Assembly: GCA_949288485.1 (NCBI GenBank)
Contig: CASEKC010000002.1
Span: 1-64,000, forward strand
Direction of reading: 5' to 3'
Origin: an uncultured bacterium
GTDB lineage: Bacteria; Bacillota_I; Bacilli_A; RFN20; CAG-826
DNA: 64,000 nt
Shown: positions 54,556 through 62,745 of the stretch, piece by piece
Layout: each line of letters starts with the position of its first letter
How positions within the stretch are numbered: the stretch's first letter is position 1
Made by a program: the position numbers and the translations under genes
Notes under the pieces: generated by a model
Told to the model about the DNA's origin: nothing
Seen by the model: the letters and a program-made list of their open reading frames with translations, nothing else
Database searches by the model: none

Positions 54556-54644
54556 GGAGAAATACCCAAGAGGCTGAAGGGGCGGGCTTGGAAAGCTCGT
54601 AGGCTGTAACAGGCGCGGGGGTTCAAATCCCCCTTTCTCCGCCA
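54556..54644 (+). tRNA. tRNA-Ser (GGA)
   Basis: An 89-nt type II tRNA: acceptor GGAGAAA/TTTCTCC, discriminator G, encoded CCA, anticodon loop TTGGAAA with anticodon GGA (reads UCC/UCU), a long variable arm (TAGGCTGTAACAGGC region) as expected for Ser, and T-arm GGGGGTTCAAATCCCCC. Confidence 0.97.
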
Positions 54645-54659
54645 CGATTAAATGTCGAG

Positions 54660-54687
54660 ACACGTCCGTAAAAATACGTGTTTTTTA
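54660..54687 (+). terminator. tRNA-Ser terminator
   Basis: Stem ACACGT/ACGTGT, 10-nt loop, then TTTTTATT. Confidence 0.75.
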
Positions 54688-54730
54688 TTACTTTTTTGAA
54701 GATTTTTAATATATTTAGCATTTTTAGGCC

Positions 54731-54815
54731 ACCTGGTTGAGAGTCATATAGGGTTTCTTTAAACCCCTTATGAAAACTGGACAGACACGAGGGTTAAACC
54801 CTCTTAACCAGTTTA
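54731..54815. repeat. Complex palindromic element: structured RNA or mobile-element remnant
   Basis: Three nested structures are visible. Outer: CTGGTT(G)AGAG (54733-54743) with CTCT(T)AACCAG (54801-54811). Hairpin: TCATA-TA-GGGTTT with AAACCC-CT-TATGA (54744-54773, CTTT loop). Hairpin: GAGGG/CCCTC (54789-54803). In addition AAACTGG (54774-54780) can pair with CCAGTTT (54808-54814), which competes with the outer stem for the same CCAG. It lies between tRNA-Ser and the glycan operon. It could be a leader RNA with alternative folds or the end of an insertion element or MITE. Confidence 0.55.
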
Positions 54816-54964
54816 AAAAAGAAAAGATGATGTTTTATACATCACCATTTCTGCTAATTTGTAGTGTTCTTTTTTATGTTTTCAGGATTAATTAATTCAT
54901 TATTAACTACATCATTAATTCAAAATGGTGTTTTTTATAAGAAAAAATTATACAATTATTAAGT
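54816..54964 (+). other. Leader region of the glycan operon
   Basis: No gene is seen. GATGATGT/ACATCACC (about 54826-54846) forms a small hairpin, and CACCATTT (54843-54850) is complementary to AAATGGTG (54923-54930), which is followed by TTTTTT, so a terminator-like fold is possible. The likely glf -10 (TATACAAT at 54949-54956) lies 8 nt before the ATG. Confidence 0.45.
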
Positions 54965-56086
54965 ATGGAAAAAGATTATAAATATGATTATTTAATCGTT
55001 GGAAGTGGACTTTATGGCTCTATAATGGCTCACGAACTTTTTAAACACGGTTATAAAGTTTTAATTATCGAAAAAAGAAACCATGTTGGCGGAAATATAT
55101 ATACTGAATATCGCGATAATATTGATATCCATATTTATGGAGCGCATATTTTTCATACTTCAAATGAAAAAATTTGGAAATATGTTAATTCTTTTGTTAA
55201 ATTCAATAATTTTATTAATTCTCCTTTAGCTTTTTATAAAGGAAATTACTATCACATGCCTTTTAATATGAATACTTTTCATGAAATTTGGGGAGTTAAC
55301 ACAAAAGAGGAAGCAATGGCTAAAATCGAAGAAGAAAAGAAAAAAGAGAATATAAAAGATATTAAAAACTTGGAGGATCAAGCAATATCTTTAGTTGGAA
55401 GAACAATCTATGAAAGACTAATTAAAGGATATACAGAAAAACAATGGGGGAAAAAATGTAATGAACTCCCATCCTTTATTATTAAAAGACTTCCACTTCG
55501 TTTTGAATATAATAACAACTACTTTAACGATATTTATCAAGGTATTCCTATTGGAGGATATACAAAATTAATAAACGAATTATTGAAAAATATCCCTATT
55601 AAATTAAACGAAGATTTCTTAAAAAACAAAGATTATTATAAAAAAATCGCTAAAAAAATTATTTATAGCGGGGCAATTGATGAATATTTCGATTATAAAA
55701 TAGGAAAATTAGAGTATCGTTCATTAAAATTTGATTTAGAAAAAATAAATAAAGAATTTTATCAAAAAAATTGTGTAATTAATTTTACCGATGTTACTCC
55801 AGCTTATACCAGAATTATTGAACATAAATATTTTGAAAACGACAAAAGCCCAGTAAGTTGGATAACAAAAGAATATCCTGTTAATTATGTTGAAGGAATG
55901 GAAAAATATTACCCATTAAACGATGAAAAAAATAATCGATTATATGAAAAATATTTAGAACTTGCTAAAAATGAAAGTAATGTTATTTTTTCTGGCAGAT
56001 TAGGAAGATATAAATATTATGATATGGATGATGTTATTGAACTTGCTTTTAATGATTTAGCAAAAGAAAATATAGATGTGGAATAA
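54965..56086 (+). CDS. glf: UDP-galactopyranose mutase
   Basis: This 373-residue flavoenzyme converts UDP-galactopyranose to UDP-galactofuranose for surface glycans. The N-terminal FAD motif is VGSGLYGSIMAHEL (12-25). Next come EKRNHVGGNIYTE and YGAHIFHTSNEKIW, and later DVTPAYTRIIEHKYF with the conserved Arg. A final SGRLGRYKYYDMDDVI segment completes the family pattern. It is the first gene of a three-gene operon with two glycosyltransferases. There is no Shine-Dalgarno site; the -10 box is 8 nt upstream. Confidence 0.96.
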   Translation: MEKDYKYDYLIVGSGLYGSIMAHELFKHGYKVLIIEKRNHVGGNIYTEYRDNIDIHIYGAHIFHTSNEKIWKYVNSFVKFNNFINSPLAFYKGNYYHMPFNMNTFHEIWGVNTKEEAMAKIEEEKKKENIKDIKNLEDQAISLVGRTIYERLIKGYTEKQWGKKCNELPSFIIKRLPLRFEYNNNYFNDIYQGIPIGGYTKLINELLKNIPIKLNEDFLKNKDYYKKIAKKIIYSGAIDEYFDYKIGKLEYRSLKFDLEKINKEFYQKNCVINFTDVTPAYTRIIEHKYFENDKSPVSWITKEYPVNYVEGMEKYYPLNDEKNNRLYEKYLELAKNESNVIFSGRLGRYKYYDMDDVIELAFNDLAKENIDVE

Positions 56087-56091
56087 AAAAT

Positions 56092-57015
56092 ATGAAATTA
56101 GTATACGGAATGATGCTCTCAAGTAAAAAAGAGCAGGCAATTAACTTAATTAATTTACTTAATGTCAACGATAATCAACTTGTTATTTTAGTTGATAAAA
56201 AAAGCGAGGAATTATTTCAAGAACTATATTCTCGCTTCAAAAACGACCAACATATTCATTTTATAATGGATCGATTTGATGTTGGTTGGGGCGATTTAAC
56301 TACTTCTATTGCTACAACCTCATTATTAAAGAATACACTTTCTTTAGATTATGATTATTTTACTATGGTTTCTGAATCCTGCTTACCTCTTTATCCAGAT
56401 TTAGAAATTAAGAAATTTTTAGAAGAAAATAAAGGAAAAGAATTTATCGATGTTCGTTTTGATTGGACGAAAAGAAGTCGTTTACATTTAATTCATGATA
56501 AAGCTTATACTCCAAAGCAAAGAAAACATCGTAATTTATTAGCGTGTAGAGATGTAATTTGTGATTTATTATTTTCTCCATTTATGAAAACAAATAAAGC
56601 ATTTAAATCTTTTAAAGTTCCTACAACTTTATTATGGTTTACTATTTCAAAAGATTGCGCAAAATACATTGTCGAAACAATTGAAAATAATAAATTATTT
56701 GATAAATACAAAAATACTTTAATTGCAGATGAACATATTTTTGCAGAAGTTTTATATCATTCACCATATTTTGACAAATTATTTATTAAAAAGAAAAGAG
56801 GTGGAGCACTTCTTTATTGCGATTGGTATGTATTAAATGCACCTAAATCTTTAACAATGAAAGATTATAAACGTATATATAATCATAAAATTCCTGTTTT
56901 ATATGGACGTAAATTTGATTTAAAAACAAATCCTGATGTAGTTAATCAAATTTATAAAAATAGAGAAAATCCAAACTTTAAATGTCCATATGTAAAAGCA
57001 AATAAAATTAAATAA
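56092..57015 (+). CDS. Core-2/I-branching-type (GT14) glycosyltransferase
   Basis: This 307-residue protein has the GT14 pattern: a DKK segment early, then FDVGWGDLTTSIATTSLLKN (usual VxWGxxSxVxAxLxLL), followed by DYFTMVSESCLPLYP. Bacterial members transfer sugars during exopolysaccharide or teichoic-type polymer synthesis; the donor is unknown. There is no membrane segment, so it acts in the cytoplasm. It starts 5 nt after glf without a ribosome site, implying coupling. Confidence 0.85.
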   Translation: MKLVYGMMLSSKKEQAINLINLLNVNDNQLVILVDKKSEELFQELYSRFKNDQHIHFIMDRFDVGWGDLTTSIATTSLLKNTLSLDYDYFTMVSESCLPLYPDLEIKKFLEENKGKEFIDVRFDWTKRSRLHLIHDKAYTPKQRKHRNLLACRDVICDLLFSPFMKTNKAFKSFKVPTTLLWFTISKDCAKYIVETIENNKLFDKYKNTLIADEHIFAEVLYHSPYFDKLFIKKKRGGALLYCDWYVLNAPKSLTMKDYKRIYNHKIPVLYGRKFDLKTNPDVVNQIYKNRENPNFKCPYVKANKIK

Positions 57016-57016
57016 T

Positions 57017-58168
57017 ATGAAATATTTATTTTTTTCAAGCGATAATAATAGCGGTAGCGGTGCTTTTAGAGCATTAGTTAGACTCGTTAAAGATATTAAA
57101 TCTTTCGATAACAATGAAGTTTTTGTTGTTCTTCCTTATGGAGGAAGCGGAAGAAAAATGCTTAAGGAAGCAAAAATAGAACATAAAATCTACTTTACTT
57201 TTTCGTGGATTAAACATGATTATTTTAATCCTATTGACTATCTTTTATATCCTTTTAATAAACTCAATAATTTTTTTAAAGAAAAAGAAATTACTAAATT
57301 CGTTAAAGAATATAATCCAGATTTGATTATTATTAATACTTCTTATCATTATTTAGGAGCAAAAATTGCAAAAAAATTAAATATTCCATACGTTTGGCAT
57401 ATTCGTGAATTTTTAAATGAAGACCAAAAAAAGACATACTATAATTTTAATTATGCTTTGAGTTTATATAATTCAGCAAAAAAAGTTATATGCGTTAGTC
57501 ATGGATTATATTTAAAATACGCTCAAAAAATAAATAAAAATATACTTACTTATGTTTATGATGGTGTAAATACCAAAAAATTCTATAACCCTAACAAAGA
57601 AATATTTGCTTCTTCTACAATTCATTTTTTAAATGTTGGAAGAATTAAACATGAAAAAGGCCAATTTTTAATGATTAAGGCTTTAAATGAATTAAAAGAT
57701 CGATTTAACTTCGATATTACTTTTGTTGGATATATTCATAAATCTTATAAAAGAAAACTATTGAAATTAGGAAAAAACATTAAAGAAAGAATTACATTTG
57801 TTGGTCAAGTAAATGATGTTAATAAATATTATGAAAAAAGTGATGTATTTATTATGCCTTCTTTAAGTGAGGCTTTTGGGCTTGTAACAGTCGAAGCAAT
57901 GTTAAACGGACTCGTTGTAATTGCTTCAAACAGTTTAGGAAGTAAAGAAATTGTTGAAAATGAAAATAATGGTTACTTATTTAAAGCAAATGACTATATT
58001 TCGTTAAAAAACAAAATAATCGAGTTAATAAATGACGAAGATATAGCTAAAAGAAAAGCTCTCAATGGACAATTAAGAGCCTTAAATAATTTTAACGTTT
58101 TACTTAATAGTGAAAATATTTATAAAATTTATAAAGAATGTCTTAAAAATAAAAGCCCACTTCATTAA
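57017..58168 (+). CDS. GT4-family glycosyltransferase
   Basis: This 383-residue GT-B fold enzyme has an N-terminal acceptor domain and a C-terminal donor domain with LNVGRIKHEKGQFLMIKAL, ITFVGQVNDVNKYYEKSDVF and the E-x7-E motif SEAFGLVTVEAMLNG near residues 285-299. It is the third gene of the glf operon, one nucleotide after the GT14 stop, and ends inside a bidirectional terminator. Predicted role: addition of a sugar to a surface polymer containing galactofuranose (inference). Confidence 0.9.
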   Translation: MKYLFFSSDNNSGSGAFRALVRLVKDIKSFDNNEVFVVLPYGGSGRKMLKEAKIEHKIYFTFSWIKHDYFNPIDYLLYPFNKLNNFFKEKEITKFVKEYNPDLIIINTSYHYLGAKIAKKLNIPYVWHIREFLNEDQKKTYYNFNYALSLYNSAKKVICVSHGLYLKYAQKINKNILTYVYDGVNTKKFYNPNKEIFASSTIHFLNVGRIKHEKGQFLMIKALNELKDRFNFDITFVGYIHKSYKRKLLKLGKNIKERITFVGQVNDVNKYYEKSDVFIMPSLSEAFGLVTVEAMLNGLVVIASNSLGSKEIVENENNGYLFKANDYISLKNKIIELINDEDIAKRKALNGQLRALNNFNVLLNSENIYKIYKECLKNKSPLH

Positions 58169-58186
58169 TGAAACGGGCTATTTTTT
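58151..58186. terminator. Bidirectional terminator after the glycan operon
   Basis: Stem AGCCC-AC-TTCAT with ATGAA-AC-GGGCT includes the GT4 stop codon. T-rich tails lie on both strands, so it also ends the convergent gene at 58185. Confidence 0.88.
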
Positions 58187-58586
58187 ATTCTTTTTTAGTT
58201 GAGTTATTAATTAAAGTTGAATAAGTTGTATTTTCTTTTGGTGTGTTTGAAAGAGCTTCTCTTCTTTGTTTTCTTCTTGCTTCTCTTTCTTTTTCTCTAT
58301 CTTCACTTTTAGAAGCGAATGAAAGAGAAAATGCTAAGATTATTGATCCAACAACAGTGACAATTACACCAAACCAAGTAAATCCAACCCCTCCCATCAT
58401 TGATTTCATTGAAGAATTTGGGGTGGTTAAAGGTGAATTATAAAGATTTGTATAATCATCAATTAAACCAAGGACTAACATTGTTAATCCAAATGTAATT
58501 AAAAGTAAAGCGATAATAAAAGCAATTAACTCTTTTACACTAAAAACTTTAAAAAACTTATTTTTTGTATTTAATTGTTTGCTCAT
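58185..58586 (-). CDS. Unknown membrane protein, two helices
   Basis: This 133-residue protein has two transmembrane segments (about residues 18-41 and 69-91), separated by a Ser/Asn/Thr-rich loop, and a strongly charged cytoplasmic tail (EDREKEREARRKQRRE). No family is recognised. Its ATG overlaps the stop of the upstream gene (TAATG), so the two unknown genes are coupled and probably work together at the membrane. Confidence 0.75.
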   Translation of the reverse strand: MSKQLNTKNKFFKVFSVKELIAFIIALLLITFGLTMLVLGLIDDYTNLYNSPLTTPNSSMKSMMGGVGFTWFGVIVTVVGSIILAFSLSFASKSEDREKEREARRKQRREALSNTPKENTTYSTLINNSTKKE

Positions 58587-59461
58587 TATTTATCTTCTTT
58601 CTTTTCTTCGCTAGCTTTAGCAGCTTCTGCTTTTGCTCTTGCCTCTTGATTATCTTTAATCATTTCTTGAACTGCAGGAGTATATGTTAATTTCCAGCTT
58701 TCTTCAGAAAGAATTAAGAATTCATTAACTTTTGCATTTGCTTCAGCAAATACATCATTGAAATTCTTGCCTCTTGGTAATTCTCTTTTACCATTCATCA
58801 TTTCGATTAAATGTTCAACTAAATCTAAAGCATCTGTATATTCAGCACTCTTACATGTTGCATTTGCTTTTGAAATATAGAACATTTTAACAAGTGTATT
58901 TAATTCTTGTTCAATAAAACTTGCAGCAGGTCCTTTTTCACCATGAGCTTCTCTCATTTCTTTATTAAATTCATTAAATTTTCTCATAATTGTATTTAAT
59001 AAAGAGAATAAAACTACTGCACGATAAAATTTTTCATCTGCATCTAACAATTTAGTGATAGGTTCTTCAACTTGGTTATGTTCTTGAGCATATCTTTCAT
59101 GAATTTTAATAATTGCATTAATTTGTTCATGAAGTGGAACTGTTTTTTCATAAATCATAACATCTTGGTTATGATCAACTCTGATTGTGTCGCCATCGAC
59201 TCTTAAAACTGTTGATTTATCAGAATAAAAAGTTTCACTGTAATCAAGAATTTGTTTTCTTAATTCTTCACCTTTTTCTTTGTTAGAATCTAAGAAACTC
59301 TTTAATGGAGTATTTAAAAGTGGTTCGTTAACAATACCGTTTTTCTTGTAATTATAAAAATTAACATCGAACTTATCTCTATGAATTGTGTATTCAAGAG
59401 TATCTCTGATTAATGAATTATAATAAACAAGTGAAACAATAACTCTATTAATAGGTAACAT
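58586..59461 (-). CDS. Unknown helical protein
   Basis: The 291-residue protein is mainly helical, with a highly charged Ala/Lys/Glu C-terminal tail (EARAKAEAAKASEEKKEDK) that looks like a coiled coil or disordered segment. No signal peptide or known motif is seen. GGAG lies 13 nt upstream of the ATG. It is translationally coupled to the two-helix membrane protein. The codon use looks like that of neighbours, so it appears to be a resident gene rather than a recent import. Confidence 0.75.
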   Translation of the reverse strand: MLPINRVIVSLVYYNSLIRDTLEYTIHRDKFDVNFYNYKKNGIVNEPLLNTPLKSFLDSNKEKGEELRKQILDYSETFYSDKSTVLRVDGDTIRVDHNQDVMIYEKTVPLHEQINAIIKIHERYAQEHNQVEEPITKLLDADEKFYRAVVLFSLLNTIMRKFNEFNKEMREAHGEKGPAASFIEQELNTLVKMFYISKANATCKSAEYTDALDLVEHLIEMMNGKRELPRGKNFNDVFAEANAKVNEFLILSEESWKLTYTPAVQEMIKDNQEARAKAEAAKASEEKKEDK

Positions 59462-59506
59462 AAATAATTATTTCTCCTTTTCTACATCTTATATATTTTA
59501 CTATTT

Positions 59507-60337
59507 TTAATAAATATATCTAGATAAATCTTCATATTTATCAAGACTATATTTTGCATACTTTTTTACAGATTTTGGTGCATGAGACATTGCAAAAGAA
59601 CGTTCATGAAATTCTTTAAACATTGAAATATCATTTCCGCTATCTCCAACGACATAAACATCATCTTTTAAGATATTATTAAGTTCGCAATAATTTTTGA
59701 TAGCTTCACCTTTATTTATATTTCGATAAGTAATTTCAATGCAAGCTCCACTCCAAGAAGATTCAACATTATCATAAGTATTACGAATAATTTTATTTGT
59801 TTCCATAGCTCTTTTTCTTGCACCTTTAGTAATTCCAAAGAAGATAAGTATTTTATAAACTCTTTCAGTTTCAATAACTTTTTCATACTTTTGATTATTA
59901 AAATTAATTTTTTCTGCAAGAACGCCTTGCCATTTAAAATATAATTTTGATAATCCCAAAATTATTTTTGAATCTTTTTTTGAATGTACATAAATTCCAC
60001 TATCGGTAAAAATTGCTACCGCTAGACATTTATAAGAAGATAAAACATCACTAATAATAGATTTCACTTCTTCTTTACTTATTTCTTTAGAAAAAATAAT
60101 TTTTTTATTTTGATAAATGCAAGCGCCATTAAAAGAGACAATATCAACATCTCTTCCAATCTTTTTTTCAACCTTTAAACCATAAGCAAGAGATCTACCA
60201 GAAACAATAATTACTTTTCCTCCATTATCAATAAATGATTGGATAAAAAATAAATTAGCAGGGCAAATCATATTTTTATGGTCTTTTGGATAAAATAAAG
60301 TACCATCTAAATCTGTAGCAATAACTTTTTTAATCAT
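59507..60337 (-). CDS. Cof-type HAD phosphatase (second copy)
   Basis: This 276-residue HAD hydrolase has motif I ATDLDGTLF, motif II IIVSGRSLAYG, a IIB cap, and motif III/IV KGEAIKNYCELN with VVGDSGNDISMFKEF. The substrate is unknown. It resembles the HAD at 50882 in architecture but not closely in sequence. It lies after the HPF gene, separated by a hairpin. No clear ribosome site is seen. Confidence 0.88.
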   Translation of the reverse strand: MIKKVIATDLDGTLFYPKDHKNMICPANLFFIQSFIDNGGKVIIVSGRSLAYGLKVEKKIGRDVDIVSFNGACIYQNKKIIFSKEISKEEVKSIISDVLSSYKCLAVAIFTDSGIYVHSKKDSKIILGLSKLYFKWQGVLAEKINFNNQKYEKVIETERVYKILIFFGITKGARKRAMETNKIIRNTYDNVESSWSGACIEITYRNINKGEAIKNYCELNNILKDDVYVVGDSGNDISMFKEFHERSFAMSHAPKSVKKYAKYSLDKYEDLSRYIY

Positions 60338-60390
60338 AAAATAATAAAGATACCTTATAATCTTAACTATATTAATAAAAAAAGTAAAAC

Positions 60391-60420
60391 AAAAAAGCTA
60401 TCTTGTAGATAGCCTTTTTT
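60391..60420. terminator. HPF terminator
   Basis: Stem AAAAAGCTATCT/AGATAGCCTTTTTT with a short TGT loop; effective on the minus strand after the hibernation-factor gene. Confidence 0.8.
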
Positions 60421-60439
60421 CTTTTAGAAAATAATCAAA

Positions 60440-60991
60440 TTATAAAATTACTTTATTATCAGCTTGGAGTAAACCATAGCCGCCTTCCTTTCTTCTATAT
60501 ACAACAGAGATTTTTTCATCATCCGTATCTAAATAGATATAGAAATCATGATCAATTGCTTCCATTTCAGTAATTGCTTCATCTAAAGTAATAGGTTTGA
60601 GTTCTAAATTTTTTGTTCTAACAACTTCATTATCTTCAGCTTCTTCTTCACTTTCTAAAGCTTCATAAACAATTGCCTTACCTAAACCTTCGTGTTCAAA
60701 TCTTTTTAAAAGTTGAGTTTTAAGTTTTCTCATTTGACCTTGAAGCTTATCAATACATTCATCAATTGCATTGTATAAGTCTTGATCTTTGACTTCGGCT
60801 CTAAATGTTGTATCAGGAGTAAAAATTGTTACTTCGACTTTAGCTCCATTTTTATAACTTCTTACAACAGCCCTACAGTCGACAGTATCGTCGTCTTTAA
60901 AATATTTATCCATTTTGGATAACTTTTTAACAATAGCATCATTAATGGCTTCTGTAACTGTAATATTTTTGCCAATAATTTGATATTTCAT
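60440..60991 (-). CDS. hpf: Ribosome hibernation promoting factor, long form
   Basis: This 183-residue protein has a YfiA/RaiA N-terminal domain (residues 1-100: YQIIGKNITVTEAINDAIVKK, DQDLYNAIDECIDKL) and an acidic linker. Its C-terminal dimerisation domain is at about 125-183 (VVRTKNLELKPITLDEAITEM, FYIYLDTD, VVYRRKEGGYGLLQ). It dimerises 70S ribosomes into 100S particles in stationary phase. GGAGG lies upstream of the ATG. Confidence 0.95.
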   Translation of the reverse strand: MKYQIIGKNITVTEAINDAIVKKLSKMDKYFKDDDTVDCRAVVRSYKNGAKVEVTIFTPDTTFRAEVKDQDLYNAIDECIDKLQGQMRKLKTQLLKRFEHEGLGKAIVYEALESEEEAEDNEVVRTKNLELKPITLDEAITEMEAIDHDFYIYLDTDDEKISVVYRRKEGGYGLLQADNKVIL

Positions 60992-61090
60992 ATTATTATC
61001 CTCCTATGTGCTTTTGTTATCTATATTATAACAAGAAATAAATAAAATTAAATAGTAATAATAAATTTTTAAAATGTTTCCACGTGAAAA

Positions 61091-62275
61091 CTAATATCTT
61101 TGAATATCTAAATCTTTGATAATTTTATTAATTTCGTCGACTTTGTCAATCTTTTCCCAAGGTATATTTAAATCAGGTCTTCCAAAATGACCATAGGAAG
61201 CTAAAAGTCTATATTCAAAAGTTGGCTTAGTTAATGAAAATTGTCGATTAATTGCACCTGGACGGGCATCAAATACTTTATTTATTATTCTTAAAATATC
61301 TTCATCTTTGTAATGTGAAGTTTTAAAAGTAGATACTGAAATTGAAATAGGTTCAGCTTTTCCAATAGCATAAGAAAGTTGAATTTCTAATCTATCAGCA
61401 ATACCAGCAGCAACAAGATTTTTTGCCATGTAACGTGCATAATAAGCAGCACTTCTATCAACTTTAGAAGGATCTTTTCCACTAAAACATCCTCCTCCGT
61501 GTCTTGCAGATCCGCCATAAGTATCAACAATTATCTTTCTTCCTGTTAATCCAGTATCTCCAGCTGGCCCGCCAATAACAAATCTTCCTGTTGGGTTAAT
61601 AAAATATTTAAAATCGACATTTAGTCCAAAAGATTTAATAACAGGGATCATTATTTGATTATAAATATAGTCTTTAAATTCTTTATCGTTATAATCTGGG
61701 TCATGTTGAACTGACATTAAAACCGTATCAACACGAGGTGTATTGTTAGAATAATCGATAGTAACTTGTGATTTCATATCAGGTCTTGCGTTTTTAAAAA
61801 GACCTTCTTTTCTTAATCTTGTTGCTTCTCTGACAAGTTTATGAGAAATGACTATTGCTAAAGGCATATAACCTTCGTTTTCATTTGTTGCATAGCCAAA
61901 CATAATTCCTTGGTCACCAGCTCCTTGAAGAAGTTCATCACCTCTATTAACTCCCATATTAATATCAGGTGATTGAGAGTTAATAATATTGATAATTTTT
62001 AAAGTTTTATAGTTAAAACAAAGTTCATCGTTATCATAACCGATATCTTGAATAACTTTTCTAGCAATATTTTCATAATCAACATTAGCTTTAGTAGTAA
62101 TTTCTCCGCCAATAAGTAAAAAATCTTTACTTACAAAACACTCACAAGCAACGTGGGAAGAAGGATCTTCTTTTAAACATGCATCTAAAATTGCATCACT
62201 AATTTGATCACAAACTTTATCAGGGTGGCCTTCACTTACTGATTCAGAGGTAAATAATATCTTTTCTTTTTCCAT
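61091..62275 (-). CDS. metK: S-adenosylmethionine synthetase
   Basis: This 394-residue enzyme makes SAM from methionine and ATP. Visible are FTSESVSEGHPDKVCDQISDA, GAGDQGIMFGYA (ATP-binding), GGPAGDTGLTGRKI and GGGCFSGKDPSKVDRSAAY. Length is typical. The start at 62275 has AGGAG 4 nt upstream; the longer frame from 62308 runs through the leader terminator. Control is probably by the S-box-like riboswitch directly upstream. Confidence 0.98.
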   Translation of the reverse strand: MEKEKILFTSESVSEGHPDKVCDQISDAILDACLKEDPSSHVACECFVSKDFLLIGGEITTKANVDYENIARKVIQDIGYDNDELCFNYKTLKIINIINSQSPDINMGVNRGDELLQGAGDQGIMFGYATNENEGYMPLAIVISHKLVREATRLRKEGLFKNARPDMKSQVTIDYSNNTPRVDTVLMSVQHDPDYNDKEFKDYIYNQIMIPVIKSFGLNVDFKYFINPTGRFVIGGPAGDTGLTGRKIIVDTYGGSARHGGGCFSGKDPSKVDRSAAYYARYMAKNLVAAGIADRLEIQLSYAIGKAEPISISVSTFKTSHYKDEDILRIINKVFDARPGAINRQFSLTKPTFEYRLLASYGHFGRPDLNIPWEKIDKVDEINKIIKDLDIQRY

Positions 62276-62290
62276 AATTCTCCTTTTGGT

Positions 62291-62322
62291 TATAAAAAAA
62301 CCTTCCACTTTTAAGGAAGGTT
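62291..62322 (-). terminator. Leader terminator before metK
   Basis: Minus-strand stem AACCTTCC/GGAAGGTT with 8-nt loop, followed by TTTTTTTAT, between the aptamer-like leader and the metK ribosome site. Confidence 0.88.
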
Positions 62323-62337
62323 AAATATTTTTCCTTG

Positions 62338-62444
62338 CTTATCGTTCAAAGTGTGGATAACTTTGCTATTAGGAAGCACTTACTTTAAGTTTTAAAGAGT
62401 TGCTACTGCATTTTTTCACCTAACAATCTGCAGTTCTTGATAAG
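62338..62444 (-). promoter_or_regulatory. Divergent SAM-I (S-box)-like riboswitch upstream of metK
   Basis: On the minus strand the P1 strands are CTTATC and GATAAG, with CTTATCAAGA at the 5' side. Other SAM-I hallmarks are a GGTGAAA turn-like segment, TAGCAACTC, an AAGTGCTTCC segment, and a P4 hairpin (AAAGT/ACTTT) followed by GAACGATAAG. The P2 kink-turn and its pseudoknot partners are poorly conserved compared with the consensus. Placement before metK with a terminator supports SAM sensing. Confidence 0.65.
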
Positions 62445-62451
62445 TTTCATA

Positions 62452-62480
62452 ATTATATATAAAAAGGCTAGTTAATTCAA
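62452..62480 (-). promoter_or_regulatory. metK promoter
   Basis: On the minus strand TTGAAT (plus 62475-62480), 17 nt, TATAAT (plus 62452-62457), directly after the stop of the TSCPD gene and upstream of the riboswitch. Confidence 0.8.
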
Positions 62481-62481
62481 A

Positions 62482-62745
62482 TTAAATGTTGTTTTTAATT
62501 TCTTCGATAGTTTTAGCAATTTGATCTGGACACGAAGTTGACCTAGGACCACATTTTATATCTTTTAATAAATCATGAACTTCATCGATATCACGATTTA
62601 AAATTAATGCTTTAATTCCTTTTAAATTACCATTACATCCACCAATAATTGTAAAATCCACAATTTTATTTGTGTCTGTATCATAACTTAATTCAATTGC
62701 TCTTGAACATGTACCAGCACAAGTATGGGTATGTGTTTTAACCAT
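62482..62745 (-). CDS. TSCPD-domain protein
   Basis: This 87-residue protein is of the short TSCPD type (ribonucleotide-reductase-NrdJ-associated domain). It has TCAGTCSRAIE at the N-terminus, IGGCNGNLKGI in the middle and GPRSTSCPDQIAKTI (the defining TSCPD motif) at the end. Conserved Cys residues suggest metal binding. The function of stand-alone copies is unknown. Its ATG overlaps the PduL stop codon (TAATG). Confidence 0.88.
   Translation of the reverse strand: MVKTHTHTCAGTCSRAIELSYDTDTNKIVDFTIIGGCNGNLKGIKALILNRDIDEVHDLLKDIKCGPRSTSCPDQIAKTIEEIKNNI

Noticed and set aside
54484-54663. N-terminal extension of the pseudouridine synthase to 54663
   Set aside because: It is the reverse complement of tRNA-Ser (the peptide GGFEPPRLLQ is a known artefact of reading tRNA antisense); the real start is 54483.
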